NCBI GenBank assembly: GCA_963580285.1
Contig: OY757023.1
Location: forward strand, 94,230,931-94,294,930
Reading direction: 5' to 3'
DNA length: 64,000 bases
DNA from: Lucinisca nassula
Taxonomy: Eukaryota; Mollusca; Bivalvia; Lucinida; Lucinidae
Shown here: one piece after another, positions 10,287-20,492 of the stretch
Layout of the letters: the number at the start of each line of letters is the position of its first letter
Numbering within the stretch: position 1 is the stretch's first letter
The notes under the pieces: generated by a model
Seen by the model: the letters and a program-made list of their open reading frames with translations, nothing else
Database searches by the model: none
What the model was told of the DNA's origin: nothing
Made by a program: the position numbers and the translations under genes

Positions 10287-10561
10287 AAATTAGGATGAAA
10301 AATTGTGATATTTTTCTTTTTCTTATTTCTGCCCAAAATATAGATTGTGGGTACTCGTTAGAACCGCCTTATTTCTACTCAAAATATAGATTGGAGGGTA
10401 CTCGTTAGAACCGCCTCATTGCGGCGGTTCTAACGAGTACCTACAATCTATGTTTTAGAGCAGAAATAAGAAAAATAAGGTTTACCCCTGTAGATCCCAG
10501 TTTTACTATATAAAAGTGGGGTTCAATGGCGTCAAAACCATATAGGCGTGTTTTCATGATG
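10287..10561 (+). mobile_element. MITE family A, right piece, with duplicated stem arm
   Basis: Continuation of the A copy begun at 6,851, ending ataggcgtgttttcatgatg. One stem arm (tatagattg...ggtactcgttagaaccgcc) occurs twice in tandem, 10,336-10,370 and 10,383-10,417. The right partner at 61,431-61,702 has it once. Confidence 0.85.
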
Positions 10562-10990
10562 TAAAAGTTTCGGTTTGTTTGCCCGTAAATAAAGCCCTTC
10601 TGAGCTTCTGAGAAAGGTGTATACTTTAATAAAAAGCTAAGCAGGAACAAAATTCATTCCTTTATGCGTATTCACCCCATTTGGTAAGGGAGTCAGGAAC
10701 TTTCAGTTTTGAATGAAGGTGTGTAGCGAGAAGGCAACGAAACTTGCAAAACGAACGGTTCCATCGGTGTTTCGTTGGACCTACTCATCGGCGCAGGTCG
10801 ATTCAGCTGGGCTCTTAGATTTGCTGCTTTTAGTTTGCTGTCAAGATAATTTCTGTGTATTGTATATTGGTATAAAGGAATAAAATGTAACACTTTTATT
10901 ACACAAATCATGTTGTTTTTCTCCCAAAACGTTTTCCATCACGGCGTTACCAAGTCTGTTTAAGGACCACCCCTCTAAACCCCACTCACT
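10562..10990. repeat. Well conserved arm block, no gene called
   Basis: Matches the reverse complement of 60,720-61,029 plus 61,310-61,430 at roughly 88% by eye, for example ttttgggagaaaaacaaca and atttctgtgtattgtata opposite. The open frames differ between the two copies, so conservation does not support a protein. Confidence 0.75.
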
Positions 10991-11515
10991 CTTACAAAAT
11001 ACAGACTTTTTGTGAATTTTCTCTTTTGTGTTATCTGACTTTAATCTCTAAACTGAACCATCTTTCTCCTTTTGACTGTCAGAATGGGTATTTTATTACC
11101 ATCTGGAAACACTCAAAAGAAGTTGCTAAAGCTAAGGACAATACAGATGGCTTTTAACTATACAGAGGAAAAATAAAAGAAACAGGTTTGAGTGGGTGAG
11201 TGAGTGAGTGAGTGAGTGTGTGAGCACGCGAGCAAGCAAGTGAGTAGGTAAGTAAGCAAGTGATCTTGCAGGCACACAGCACTGACTCAACTTTGATTCA
11301 ACGTTAATTCAATAGCAGGTAGGTCAGTAAATAAGGTAGAGTAAGAATGTTTATAAGTAACTAAGAGGTTTTAGTAATGAGGAAAAATCACAAATAAATA
11401 AAAGAAAAAATAATTAAATATTTTTTCCCCATTTTGTATAGAATGGGATGTCCCATCCCGCATTCAGAAGGGTGCATTAAAGAGTTAAGGGGTACCAGGC
11501 TGATTAGAATTTAAT
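10991..11515 (+). repeat. Degenerate GAGT simple repeat and unassigned sequence
   Basis: 11,191-11,270 holds tgagtgagtgagtgag drifting into gcaagcaag/gtaagtaag. The rest shows no feature that I recognise. Confidence 0.6.
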
Positions 11516-11640
11516 CATTGTTAAAATTTGGTTGAACTTTCAAGCAAACAGTGAAGGCCCTGCTCAGACGTCTTGTTCTGCAGTATCTGATATGGGTCTG
11601 CACTGTTTGCAACGAGTGATAAGTTGTTTCCTTATTCTTT
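11516..11640 (+). mobile_element. K/F-type palindrome fragment
   Basis: gcaaacagtgaaggccctgc, cagacgtcttgttctgc and atatgggtctgcactgtttg form the imperfect palindrome seen in K and F elements. Ends are not intact. Confidence 0.5.
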
Positions 11641-11844
11641 TTCCTTATTCCTTTGTCCTTATTCCAGATTTATTTTTTCAACCTGAATTTTTATAAAGGG
11701 TCATATCAGGAAAGGTCTATTTTTGGCCCCATCAAAATATGTCGACTTTACGCTTCGGCTCCGACTTTACGTAAATATGCCCACAAAAAGACTTGGTAAG
11801 ATTTCAACTAGCATATAATCGACTATTCAGTTATCATACACAAT
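11641..11844. other. No recognisable feature
   Basis: Includes a short tandem ccttattc motif at 11,630-11,665. No gene. Confidence 0.4.
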
Positions 11845-12090
11845 ATCAATCCAAAACTCGCCAGCCTATCGTGGCTTGGAGAAATATATTGAGCTGAATG
11901 GTGCTTCCACGTAGAGCCGAAACTGACGACACATGAGTAAGCCGCTGTGGGTTCAAGCCTGGCTGGGGTCACGTGTGAGACGCTAAGTTCTGCGTGGTTT
12001 TTCTCCGAGCACTCCGGTTTTTGCCAACCTCTGATTATCGCTTGGCTCAACTGAATAAGTGAAATAATCTTGGAAGGGCTGTAAAACCAC
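11845..12090 (+). mobile_element. Chimeric SINE: D head joined to G body
   Basis: 11,850-11,940 matches the D head (gtggcttggagaaata, gtgcttccacgtagagccga). 11,940-12,085 matches the SINE G body in forward orientation (gtgggttcaagcctgg, gtgagacgctaagttctg, gtgaaataatcttggaaggg). Confidence 0.65.
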
Positions 12091-12094
12091 AACC

Positions 12095-12368
12095 ATTACG
12101 ATAACACAGCCGTGACATATAGTGCATTTTTTTTTTTCACATCACCAAAATGGCTATTTTTCTGATGAAAATCCATGATATTTTTCTTATTTATACTCCA
12201 AGCTTATGTTGCGGGTGCTCGTTAGAACCGCCTCATTGAGGCGGTTCTAACGAGTACCCACAAACTATGTCTTGGGGCAGAAATAAGGAAAATCATGTAT
12301 ACACCAGTAAACCCCAGTTTTCTCTATATAAAGTGGGGTTTAGGGGCGGCGTTCATTTCACAGACTGA
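12095..12368 (+). mobile_element. MITE family B
   Basis: Full B copy: start attacgataacacagccgtg, then ttttcacatcaccaaaatgg. Perfect core palindrome at 12,205-12,265, ending gttcatttcacagactgatg. Confidence 0.85.
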
Positions 12369-12640
12369 TGAAAACAAAAAAAAATTGAGCAGGCTGGTCA
12401 ATGGAAACTAAATAATGTTCAACTCTGCTACAATCTGGAAAACTTTTTATACTCTGCTTTTTCTAGAATTTTATCTCCTTCCTACAACCAGTGTACCTTT
12501 TTCTAGAATTTAATCAGATAGTCTGACATATTATCTGATTTATAGTCTTTTGCTAGGATCTGTTTGTTTTAATTGTTGGAGCTAGAAAGATCAAAGCCAC
12601 TCAAATTGAGGAAACTTTGGTCACATTTTTGCTGGAGTGC
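12369..12640. other. Unassigned interval
   Basis: A direct repeat, tttttctagaattttatc/tttttctagaatttaatc, occurs at about 12,460 and 12,498. Otherwise no feature. Confidence 0.4.
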
Positions 12641-12649
12641 ACTTAAATA

Positions 12650-12825
12650 ATGAAAACTTGGATTTACAGTGGTAACATTATTTTTCTTAATTCTATTACA
12701 AAACAAAGCACGAGGGTACTCGTTGAGGCGGTTCTAACGAGCACGCACAAACTATGTTTGGAGTTTATATAAGCAAAATTTCACAAAATAACCTATGTGG
12801 AGATATACAAGAATGTATTATGTCA
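12650..12825 (+). mobile_element. MITE family B, decayed, shared between arms
   Basis: Half-core cgttgaggcggttctaacga and the B side tcacaaaataacc...tatgtggagata. The partner copy is at 55,930-56,065, directly against the same D element, so it predates the duplication. Confidence 0.7.
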
Positions 12826-13450
12826 GTTTGTTTGATTTGTGGACCCCTGTCAACACTATTTAGGTCATTTTGGAGAGGTTGCTTCCAATTTTGTGGGATT
12901 TTTACCCGACATTGAAATGAAATGACACCTCAGTCCCTGCCACGCCGGCCTCGGTAGCTCACTCGGATGCGCGTCTGACTGGTGATCAGGAGGACGCGGG
13001 TTCGATACCTGCCGGGGTCGGCAACATTCTTTCGTCGAGATTGATCATGAAATCTTTTCTACGGTCATTCTCTCTCTCTTCCGCTGATTCAAGAAGGGCA
13101 GGTGTCAGTTTCTTGCGAAAGAATATGCACTGTACTGGTTAACTGCTTAGTTATAAGCCTGCCCAGGAAAAGTGTGTATAGGTAATCTGGCCGGCTAAAA
13201 AATGACCTAAATAGTGTTGATTGGGCCGTTAAAATCCAATTCAAACAAACAAACAAACAAACAATCCCTGCCGCCCAATGAAACCATTAGGGTTTATATG
13301 CATGGACGATCCGACTCGCACCACTTTGCCTGGACAGGCTTAGACCTTTTATACGGATTACCAGTATTCATGTGCGCTCGGTTTCAGCTCTGCGTAGAAG
13401 GATCATGCTGCCTAATCTACACGTGTTTCTCCAAGCCCCGATGAGCGGGA
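12826..13450 (-). mobile_element. SINE-like family D, split by SINE T
   Basis: Tail side 12,826-12,931 and head side 13,273-13,450 are one D element, shared with 55,650-55,928 in the right arm, where it is not split by T. The right copy has its own internal deletion near the head. Confidence 0.85.
12942..13262 (+). mobile_element. tRNA-headed SINE (T) with target duplication
   Basis: Bounded by AGTCCCTGCC (12,932-12,941) and AATCCCTGCC (13,263-13,272), nine of ten matching. Head 12,944-13,022 has A-box tcggtagctcactcgga and B-box gggttcgatacc. The 3' end reads aatgacctaaatagtgttga and a (CAAA)n tail, the same 3' end as family D. Absent from the right arm, so it inserted after duplication. 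Confidence 0.9.
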
Positions 13451-13772
13451 GCCAGTCAGACGGAGGTGTGAAAGAATGCTGGATAAAATCATGGAAAACA
13501 AACTCATGTGCGATATACAGGATCCTACATGAGTGCTCATTTCATATGAAATCTATGATACGAGCCTATGGCGAGTTTAATAAAGTTCATATGAATCGAC
13601 CACAAGTGTAAGATTCTGTTTATCATATAAAAGAATTGCCGAAGAAGTTCAAAAGAAAACATACACGTAGTGTTGTCACGTCAGGCGTCATGATGTAACG
13701 CGCCAGTAACCACGTGCTATTACACGTGTGAGCTCGTATGGCAAGGTATGGCAAGCTAACTCCACACCAAGG
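13451..13772. repeat. Conserved arm block
   Basis: Matches the reverse complement of 55,040-55,335, for example atgagtgctcatttcatatg and taacgcgcca. The right copy is broken near 55,336 by a D insertion. No conserved reading frame. Confidence 0.75.
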
Positions 13773-13774
13773 TG

Positions 13775-14058
13775 TGAACTTGTTTGATTTGAGGTTTAAC
13801 GTCCCCGTCAACACTGTAAAGGTCATTTTGGAGACGTTGCTTCCAATTTTGTGGGACTTTTACCCGACATTGAGATGAAATGACATCTCAAGCCCTGTCG
13901 CCCAATGAAACCAATAGGGTTTATTAGCATGGTCGTTCCGCCTCGCACCGCGGTTCCTGGACAGGCTTAGATCCTCTAAGCGGTTTACCAGTACTAGTGT
14001 GCGGGCCGGATTCAGCTCTGCGTGAAAGCATCATGCAGCCCATATATTTCTTCAAGGG
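13775..14058 (-). mobile_element. SINE-like family D, head-truncated, left arm only
   Basis: Starts tgtttgatttgaggtttaac and stops at catatatttcttcaag, missing the last head bases. The right arm continues from ggtttgaac directly to the K element, without D. Confidence 0.85.
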
Positions 14059-14059
14059 G

Positions 14060-14145
14060 TTCACTTGAAACGCCAGTCAGATCTAGCCTGCACTATTTGC
14101 CAGTAACCAGGCTTGGGATTCCTGGCACAAAATGGGTTAATTGTA
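14060..14145 (+). mobile_element. K-type element, 3' end, shared between arms
   Basis: Ends ggcacaaaatgggttaa. The partner in the right arm, 54,946-55,020, begins ttaacccattttgtacc. Both abut a TTAA. Confidence 0.7.
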
Positions 14146-14315
14146 CTGAGCTATACAAAGACGCTTCATGGCGAATTAATCTACGACGTTTTCATTCACG
14201 TTTTGTACAGGAGGAATCCCCCAGAGAATCCCTGTGAAGGTAAACTTATTGGAAACAAGTAAAAATTTGCTCCATGTTGGAGCAAAGGAGGAAGCGCTGC
14301 GGAAAACAACTTTTT

Positions 14316-15350
14316 TATACCCGCTTTTTCGAAAAAAAAAATCGGGTATATTGTTTTCGTGTCAGAGTCGAGTGTCTATCAGTCCGGGGGTCTGTATGTA
14401 TGTATGTTTGTATGTAAGTATGTGTGTGTGTGTGTATACATACGCCCGTCGAGTTTCTATGGAATGGATCTCCTCTGAAACCGGTTAAGATACATTTTTC
14501 AAACTTTGCCTGTGGATAATACATGGAATGTAGATGGCACTGGGCTACTTTTGGCGTGACCTTGACCTCAACATGGCCCCATGGTCAAAGGTCAAAAAGT
14601 ATTATTTAGCAATATCTTCTAAACTATTGGAGCTTCACTTCTGGAACTTTGGTTATTGGATGACCCTTGGAATAAAGAATAAATTGGGCTCCTTTTGGTG
14701 TGACCTTGACCTCAACATGACCCCAAGGTCAAAGGTAAAAAAGTATGACTTTGTCATATCTTCTTAACAATCGCAGTTACACTTCTGAAACTTTGGTTAT
14801 TGTACGGCCCTTGGAATATAGAATATATTGGGCTACTTTTGGTGTGACATCGTTCTCAACATGACTCCAAGGTCAAAGGTCAAAACGTATGATTTTGTCA
14901 TATCTTCTAAACTATTGGAGTTACACTTCTGAAACTTTGGTTATTGGATGGCCCTTTGAATATAGAATAAATTGGGATACTTTTGGTGTGACCTCGACCT
15001 CAACATGACCCCAAGGTTAAAAGTCAAAAAGGATGACTTTGCCATATCTTCTAAACTATTGGTGTTACACTTCTGAAACTTGGATATTAGATGGCCGTTG
15101 GAATATAGGATAAATTGGGATAATTTTGGTGGACCTCAACATGAAACCAAGGTCAAAAGTAAAAAAGTATGACTTTGCCATATCTTCTAAACTATAAGAG
15201 TTACACTCCTGAAACTTTGCTTATCAGTTAGAATGTTCTTTGCAACTTTTTAACTTAAATGTAGTTTTGGCTAGCTAATACATTGTCATTAGTGTTTTTC
15301 ATAGAAAAAGCGGGTATTTGTGATGGTATACCATCGACTGCGTGATCTAG
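14316..15350 (+). mobile_element. Helitron-like nonautonomous element H with 143-bp satellite
   Basis: Inverted ends ATACCCGCTTTTTC (14,317-14,330) and GAAAAAGCGGGTAT (15,304-15,317). After the second end come hairpin GATGGTATACCATC, 11 nt and CTAG followed by T (15,347-15,351), the classic Helitron 3' terminus. Internal units of about 143 bp start near 14,641, 14,785, 14,929, 15,071 and 15,210 (tgaaactttggttattgga, gtgacctYgacctcaacatg). The window shows no Rep/helicase gene. Confidence 0.78.
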
Positions 15351-15670
15351 TTTACCTTTAATTTCATTAAAAGATTTCATAATTGTGCATGTCTTTAAAG
15401 GGTTGGACCTAATACATGAGAATGAGCCTTTTCTTACCGATTCATTATAGAAAAGGTTTTCTTAGGCCATTCCCAATTGCGGGCAGTACATGTACAAATC
15501 ATAAACAGAGAAGGTGGAACAAGAGTATGAAATATCGCGAGCAGGTCATAAAGAGCATTTCGCCGCAAATAAGCAACAGAATACTTTAGGAATTTTGAAT
15601 GACTTCAGAATTATAGCTTTGAGATCTATCTGTCACCAGTCAATGACACATTACATGATTGTTCGTTATT
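15351..15670. other. Unassigned interval
   Basis: No repeat or gene that I can support. Confidence 0.4.
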
Positions 15671-16012
15671 ATCCCCTCGCAACAAAGTTGCGATCGATAC
15701 CATACGTCCGTGTGTGGGTGTTTGTGTGTGTCCGTGTGTCCGGAAACTTGTGAACAGGATTAAAGACAATGCCATCATCGGAGAAGCATCATGCCTTCCA
15801 TAAATGTTCCCCATGGAGAGAGAATAAATCCTATTGATTTTCAAGGTCAAGGGTCAAATGCCAAGTTAACAATGGACTTGACATTGAAAACATTGTGAAC
15901 AAGATAAAAGACAAAGCTATCATCATTGGAGTATCAAACATTCCACAAATGTTTCCCGTGGAGCGATGATGAACACTTCAGATTTTCGAGGTCAAGGGTC
16001 AAATGTCAATGT
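15671..16012 (+). mobile_element. Helitron-like element, 5' part with two tandem units
   Basis: Opens tatcccctcgcaac and a small hairpin cgcaacaaagttgcg, echoing elements H and I. Two units (about 15,752 and 15,897) share gtgaacaRgattaaagac and aaggtcaagggtcaaatg. No 3' hairpin plus CTAG found, so the 3' end is probably missing. Confidence 0.55.
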
Positions 16013-16099
16013 CACGATGCACCGTGTGAAAAACACTGAAGTGTCCTATGCACTCTGAAGTGAGTGACTCTATACTTGCCTTCTGGGATGACCCTAGGA

Positions 16100-16147
16100 A
16101 ATGCTGATTCTTCTCCATCGGTAAAGTCACATACCAGAATCAGCATT
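16100..16147 (+). repeat. 12-bp inverted repeat with 24-nt loop
   Basis: AATGCTGATTCT at 16,100-16,111 pairs exactly with AGAATCAGCATT at 16,136-16,147. Role unknown. Confidence 0.7.
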
Positions 16148-16202
16148 CGGAATTATTACTGAGGATACGTCCAATGCCATTCAAATATCAGGACCTGTGA
16201 AG

Positions 16203-16364
16203 TTAGTCCCTTGCTCTCACGAAAGAGGCAAAATTAGCTTCAGTATTATCAGCACCTTCAACTGTGCAAATGATCGCATCGGAAAGAGCATTCCACTCTC
16301 TAATGGTCCGACGGAAGAAAGATTCTTTGTACATACGGGAAAAATTTGGATCATCATACCTCAT
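16203..16364 (-). pseudogene. C-terminal end of a retrotransposon reverse-transcriptase ORF
   Basis: A 53-codon minus-strand frame, ending in TAA at 16,203, contains YKESFFRRTIREWNALSD at residues 12-29. This matches the motif (SFFPRT.. .WN.L) that closes ORF2 proteins of many animal non-LTR retrotransposons. Upstream on the minus strand the same frame meets a stop (GKVP-stop), and other frames continue without clear RT motifs. The catalytic domain is absent. The plus-strand frames over the same bases are shadows. Likely a 5'-truncated LINE end, as expected from incomplete target-primed reverse transcription; which LINE clade cannot be said from so short a piece. Confidence 0.7.
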
Positions 16365-16496
16365 GTCAAATCAAGGGACTTTACCTGTACTGGCATTTTT
16401 CCAGCTCCGAAAATCCCGAAAAAAATTAAAACAACCTCGAAATGACCCACTTTGTTTTTATTTGATTGTCTCAAATTTAACACTGGATGAAAGAAA

Positions 16497-16847
16497 AATC
16501 ATTTATCTACTTAAATTTTCAGTCCCATTTTTCATTGCATAATATTTACATTTCCAGTGTAAAGTCTAATGTAAACCTATAGAAAACAATTGCGTTCATA
16601 CTTCCATGAACGCATCGAATCACATGATTTTCAGTGACGTTAAATGACGTCATTATAAACCATTGTTCCCTACGGGCGTTGATGACGTCAACGCTGATCC
16701 ACTGTTTGTAGAAAAACAGCGTGTAAATGTTTTTTCAGCTTTAAAATGTTGCCCTACAAGCATTTTTTCGCCCATTGATGAGGGGCAAATAATGTAAATA
16801 AATCATTTATCTACTTAAATTTTCAGTCCCATTTTTCATTGCATAAT
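16497..16847 (+). repeat. Perfect 47-bp direct repeats around a 257-bp segment
   Basis: Bases 16,497-16,543 and 16,801-16,847 are identical over 47 bp (from aatcatttatctac to cattgcataat). The segment between begins atttacatt and ends aatgtaaat, a short inverted repeat, and contains a cgttcat/atgaacg hairpin and gttgatgacgtcaac. Confidence 0.92.
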
Positions 16848-16899
16848 GAATGTTTTAAATACTGTAGTTTAAAATCAGTATGAGAATATCAATTACCTA

Positions 16900-17041
16900 G
16901 CAGGCACACGTCGCAAGGGCAACGTCAACTCAACGTCGGTGCAATGTCACGACGTTGCACCGACGTAGATGTTACGTTGCCTTAAAGTCATGACGTTGCC
17001 CCGACGTTGATGTGACGTCACAATTACGTCATGTGCCTGAT
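16900..17041 (+). mobile_element. Small foldback element with GACGTTGC repeats
   Basis: Ends caggcaca (16,900) and tgtgcctg (17,032-17,039) bracket repeated acgttg motifs on both strands (cgacgttgcaccgacg). A related tract is at 53,560-53,605. Confidence 0.6.
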
Positions 17042-17194
17042 GGGAAGTAACAAACAATGTCGGATATCACTGTTAATTCCACCCCTCCCAGACCCACACA
17101 AAAACACTTATGGGTCGATTGTTTGGCAATCGACCAAAGTTACTAAGCAAAACACTTTCAACGTTGCGCTACGTGACTATCACTCTTTACCAAA

Positions 17195-17425
17195 GAACAC
17201 CTATTCGAATACATTGAAAATTCTACCGTCAAAAAAAAAACTGAAAATTTTCAGGTAGAAGAAAATCTGATATTTATCATATTTCTGTTCAAAGTATAGA
17301 TTGCATCTACAAGTTATTTTTAATCAGAAATAAGAAAAAATAATGGGTGTCACCGTTAACTCCAGTTGCACTATATAAAAGTGGGGTTTAAGGGGGTCAA
17401 AATTATATAGGCGTGTTTTTTTAGG
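17195..17425 (+). mobile_element. MITE family A, palindrome mostly deleted
   Basis: Right half ggggtcaaaattatatagg, cgtgtttttt is clear. The core accgcc palindrome is missing between 17,300 and 17,320. Confidence 0.75.
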
Positions 17426-17457
17426 AAATCCAGGTAGGGATCATTTACAAAAAAAAA

Positions 17458-17668
17458 ACGCCCCCGCCGATCGGGGCTTGAAGAAATAGATGGGCGGCCA
17501 GATGCTTCCACGCAGAGCTGAAACCGACCCGCACACGAGTACTGGGAAATCGCTAAGAGGATATACGCCTGCCCAGGCAAAGCGGTGCGAGTCGGCCCGT
17601 CCATGCTTATAAACCCTATTGGTTTAATTGGGCGGCAGGGCTTGCGTTGTCTTTTCATCTCAATGTCG
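17458..17668 (+). mobile_element. SINE-like family D, tail-truncated
   Basis: Head cgcccccgccgatcggggct, ending abruptly at tctcaatgtcggg where the next D begins. It lacks the GTTAAAC tail. Confidence 0.85.
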
Positions 17669-17670
17669 GG

Positions 17671-17959
17671 CGGCCCCCGTCCATCGGGGCTTGAAGAAAT
17701 AGATGGGCTGCATGATGCTACCACGCAGAGCTGAAATCCGACCCCACACGAGTACTGGTAAACCACTTAGAGGAACTAAGCCTGCCCATGTAAAGCAGTG
17801 GAAGTCGGACAGTCCATGTTTATAAACCCTATTGGTTTCATTGGTCGACATGGCTTGAGATGTTATTTCATCTCAGTGTCGGGTACATATCCCACAAAAT
17901 TGGAAGCAACGTCTCCAAAATGACCTTTACAGTGTTGACGGGGACGTTAAACCTCAAAT

Positions 17960-17990
<31 letters not shown>
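17671..17990 (+). mobile_element. SINE-like family D, full length with poly-A
   Basis: Head ggcccccgtccatcggggct, tail ggggacgttaaacctcaaat followed by about 30 A (17,961-17,990). The long A-run fixes the strand and supports RNA-mediated insertion. Confidence 0.9.
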
Positions 17991-17991
<1 letters not shown>

Positions 17992-18440
17992 CCGCGTTAT
18001 TCACATCTTTGAGAATTATCTGTAGAATCTGGACTGCAATCATGTGTTGGGTTTTGTAAACAGTGTAGACCCATATCAGAACGTGGTGTCTGTTCAGGGT
18101 CTACACTGTTTGCTTAGGGTAAAGGGTTAAACGAAACAGTTCAAGGTCCCCTTCAGGGCCATTTTTTCAATCTACACTAAGAGATTCTCGACCTATCAGT
18201 GCTGTCAGTGCTTTGATTTATTTACACCCATCAACCCTTCCACCCCTGAGTTATCGGCGTGGGTTCTACCATCACTGACTTTGGGCACGTCCATTATACT
18301 TTATATAGTATCTAACTTAATAGAGTCATCAGGATAACAAGTTATATATCCCTATAAGGTGGCTCATCATGCGCCATCTCATCAGGATCTACATGTTTGC
18401 ATTAGTATCTGTGCCGGGCTTCAGGGTTGAAAGGATTAGC

Positions 18441-18940
18441 CTTTCAGTAACAGGCTTAAATATTGCGCAGTTAACAATCATTGGAATCGAAAGGGATACG
18501 TTTAAACCGTAGATTGTACCATTCTGTGTAGAAGCACGGTCATCTATTTTAAACACACATAGACTTCTGTCATCCATTTCAAACAATGAATTTAAATTTT
18601 GGGATAATTCAACAATGAAATATCAGGAGTATATTCAGGACTGTGCTAACTGAAAATAAAATAGTAATCAAAACCGAATACCCTTTCGATGATTAAAACA
18701 AAAAACATAGTTCGTTATTAAAAATCCAGAATGTATCAAAAATAGAATTCGAATGGCAAAAATTCAGATTTTAAATATATAATTGAATGTAGTAGCAATT
18801 TAAAATTGTTAAAAAAGTGTTTTAATTTTATCAATAACGCGAACTCCTGTAACTGACAATTCGCTTACATCATTGAAAAGTCAAGTTTCATGATTACATA
18901 GTCCGTGTCTCAAACTCATTACAAATGGCGCTGCGTTGGT
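18441..18940. other. Unassigned AT-rich interval
   Basis: The minus-strand 65-codon frame at 18,389-18,586 has no recognisable domain. No repeat identified. Confidence 0.4.
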
Positions 18941-18944
18941 ACGC

Positions 18945-19066
18945 AGCGCAATTAAGCAGAAGGACGGGTGCGATCGTGGAATAAATTTATAGAACATTAA
19001 AGCTGTAATATTTATTTCCATGGGCTGCATGTTTCATTTTATGAGGAACGTTTGGAACCGTTTTAA
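18945..19066. repeat. Conserved arm block
   Basis: gcgatcgtggaataaattta and ttcattttat match the reverse complement of 54,730-54,830. In the right arm this block directly follows the 54,850-55,030 block, so 14.25-18.94 kb is extra on the left. Confidence 0.75.
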
Positions 19067-19067
19067 C

Positions 19068-19284
19068 CCATTTAGTACCGGAAACCTCAAAACGGGTACC
19101 AGGGCAAACAGTGCAGGCCCAGATCAGACGCCGCAAAACGCGGCGTCTGATCAGGGCCTCCACTGTTTGCTAAAAGTTCAGTCATTTTTAAACAAATTTT
19201 GAAGAAAACAACATGACACCCACAAATTCTGAAATGGACTCCTGCTATATATAAGGAGGAAGATTCCATTGTACAAAAGGGTTT
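19068..19284 (+). mobile_element. TTAA-flanked foldback element K
   Basis: Ends CCCATTTAGTACCGG and its near complement gtacaaaaggg, each next to TTAA. The inner palindrome gatcagacgccgc/gcggcgtctgatc (19,114-19,152) is perfect over 13 bp per arm. TTAA targets are characteristic of piggyBac-type and some other cut-and-paste families. Confidence 0.8.
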
Positions 19285-19330
19285 AATCTCACGGTGTCTC
19301 TTGACGGTGATTAGGTTTTTTGTTTGTTTG

Positions 19331-20403
19331 AAAATAGGGACTCGTAGTCAACCATGGTTTTTCATCCATTAACATTCGCCGGGCCTCGAGGAAGCTGTTT
19401 GAACATGAGGCTGCGATGCCGAATGTTCAAATATCTTCCGAGGGATCCGGCAAATGAAATGAAAAAAATAACCATGGATGATCGTTGTCTTTGCATAACT
19501 TATGATTCCGACAGCAAATTGTGACGAAAACGCCCAAAAGCTCCATATAAACTCCATATAAACTCTTCAAATGCGACCGGCGAACCAATATGGTGGCCAG
19601 TTCAGAATGTTGTTTACAATGACGTTGTTAAGCAGTAACCATCTGACGTCATCATAGAACGCTTAAACGCTACGTTTAGGGCGATAATGTAACGTCGCTC
19701 AACGTAAGGTAACAAAGCAAGGCCCGTCTTGTGATATCAAAAGCTGAAAATCCATGTTCAAACAGCACGCGAATTTCATGATTTGAACATGGGTTTTACT
19801 GTTTGACGGCTTTCGGTCCATTTGACAATGGCTTCAAACAGCCATGCGCATAGATATTTATGCAAGAATATAGGGATCAACCATGGTTTTTCATGCATTA
19901 ACATTCGCCGGGTCCCGAGGAAGCTGTTTGAACATGAGGCCGCCAGGCCGAATGTTCAAATATCTTCCGAGGGATCCGGCAAATGTTAATACAATGAAAT
20001 AACCATGGATGATCGTCGTTCTTGCATAACTTACGATTCCGACAGCAAATTTTGACGAAAACGCCCAAAAACTACGTATAAACTCCATATAAACTCTTCA
20101 AATGCGACCGGCGAACCAACATGGCGGCCATTTCAGAATGTTGTTTACAATGACGTTGTTACGCAGTAACCATCTGACGTCATCATAGAACCCTAAAACG
20201 CTACGTTCAGGGCGATAACGTTACGTCGCTGAACGTAATGTAAACAAAGCAAGGCCCGTCTTGTGATATCAAAAGCTCAAAATCCATTTTCAAACAGCAC
20301 GCGAATTTCATGATTTGAACATGGTTTTTGCTGTTTGAGCACGGCTTTCGGTCCATTTGACAATGGCTTCAAACAGCCATGCGCATAGGTATTTATGCAA
20401 GAA
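19331..20403 (+). repeat. Tandem duplication of a 529-bp unit
   Basis: Two copies, about 19,331-19,868 and 19,869-20,403, are offset by 529 bp and look about 94-95% identical (aaccatggtttttcat, cgagggatccggcaaatg, gcatgcgcatagRtattta). The pair sits inside a D element: gtttgtttga precedes it and attgaggtttaac follows. Minus frames of 62-65 codons are duplicated shadows. Confidence 0.9.
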
Positions 20404-20492
20404 TTGAGGTTTAACAATTTATGTCATTTTGGAGACGTCGCTTCCAATTCTGTGGGACTTTTACCCAACATTGAGGTGAAATGACTTCACCA
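20404..20492 (-). mobile_element. SINE-like family D fragment
   Basis: Tail region only (attgaggtttaac, gtcattttggagacgt, cccaacattgaggtgaaatg). With 19,315-19,330 it frames the tandem duplication. Confidence 0.75.

Larger units (their letters stand above)
17109..18440 (+). mobile_element. Element F, long copy split by A and D insertions
   Basis: Opens with hairpin tgggtcgattg/caatcgacca at 17,110-17,135. The body breaks at about 17,195 and resumes at about 17,990 (tctgtagaatctggactgc) through the inner palindrome and ttgggcacgtccatta, to 18,440. The resumed part aligns with 22,310-22,690. Confidence 0.7.

Noticed and set aside
17371..17766. 131-codon minus-strand frame, the longest in the window
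   Set aside because: Runs antisense through a MITE end and two D SINEs. Composition follows the repeats.
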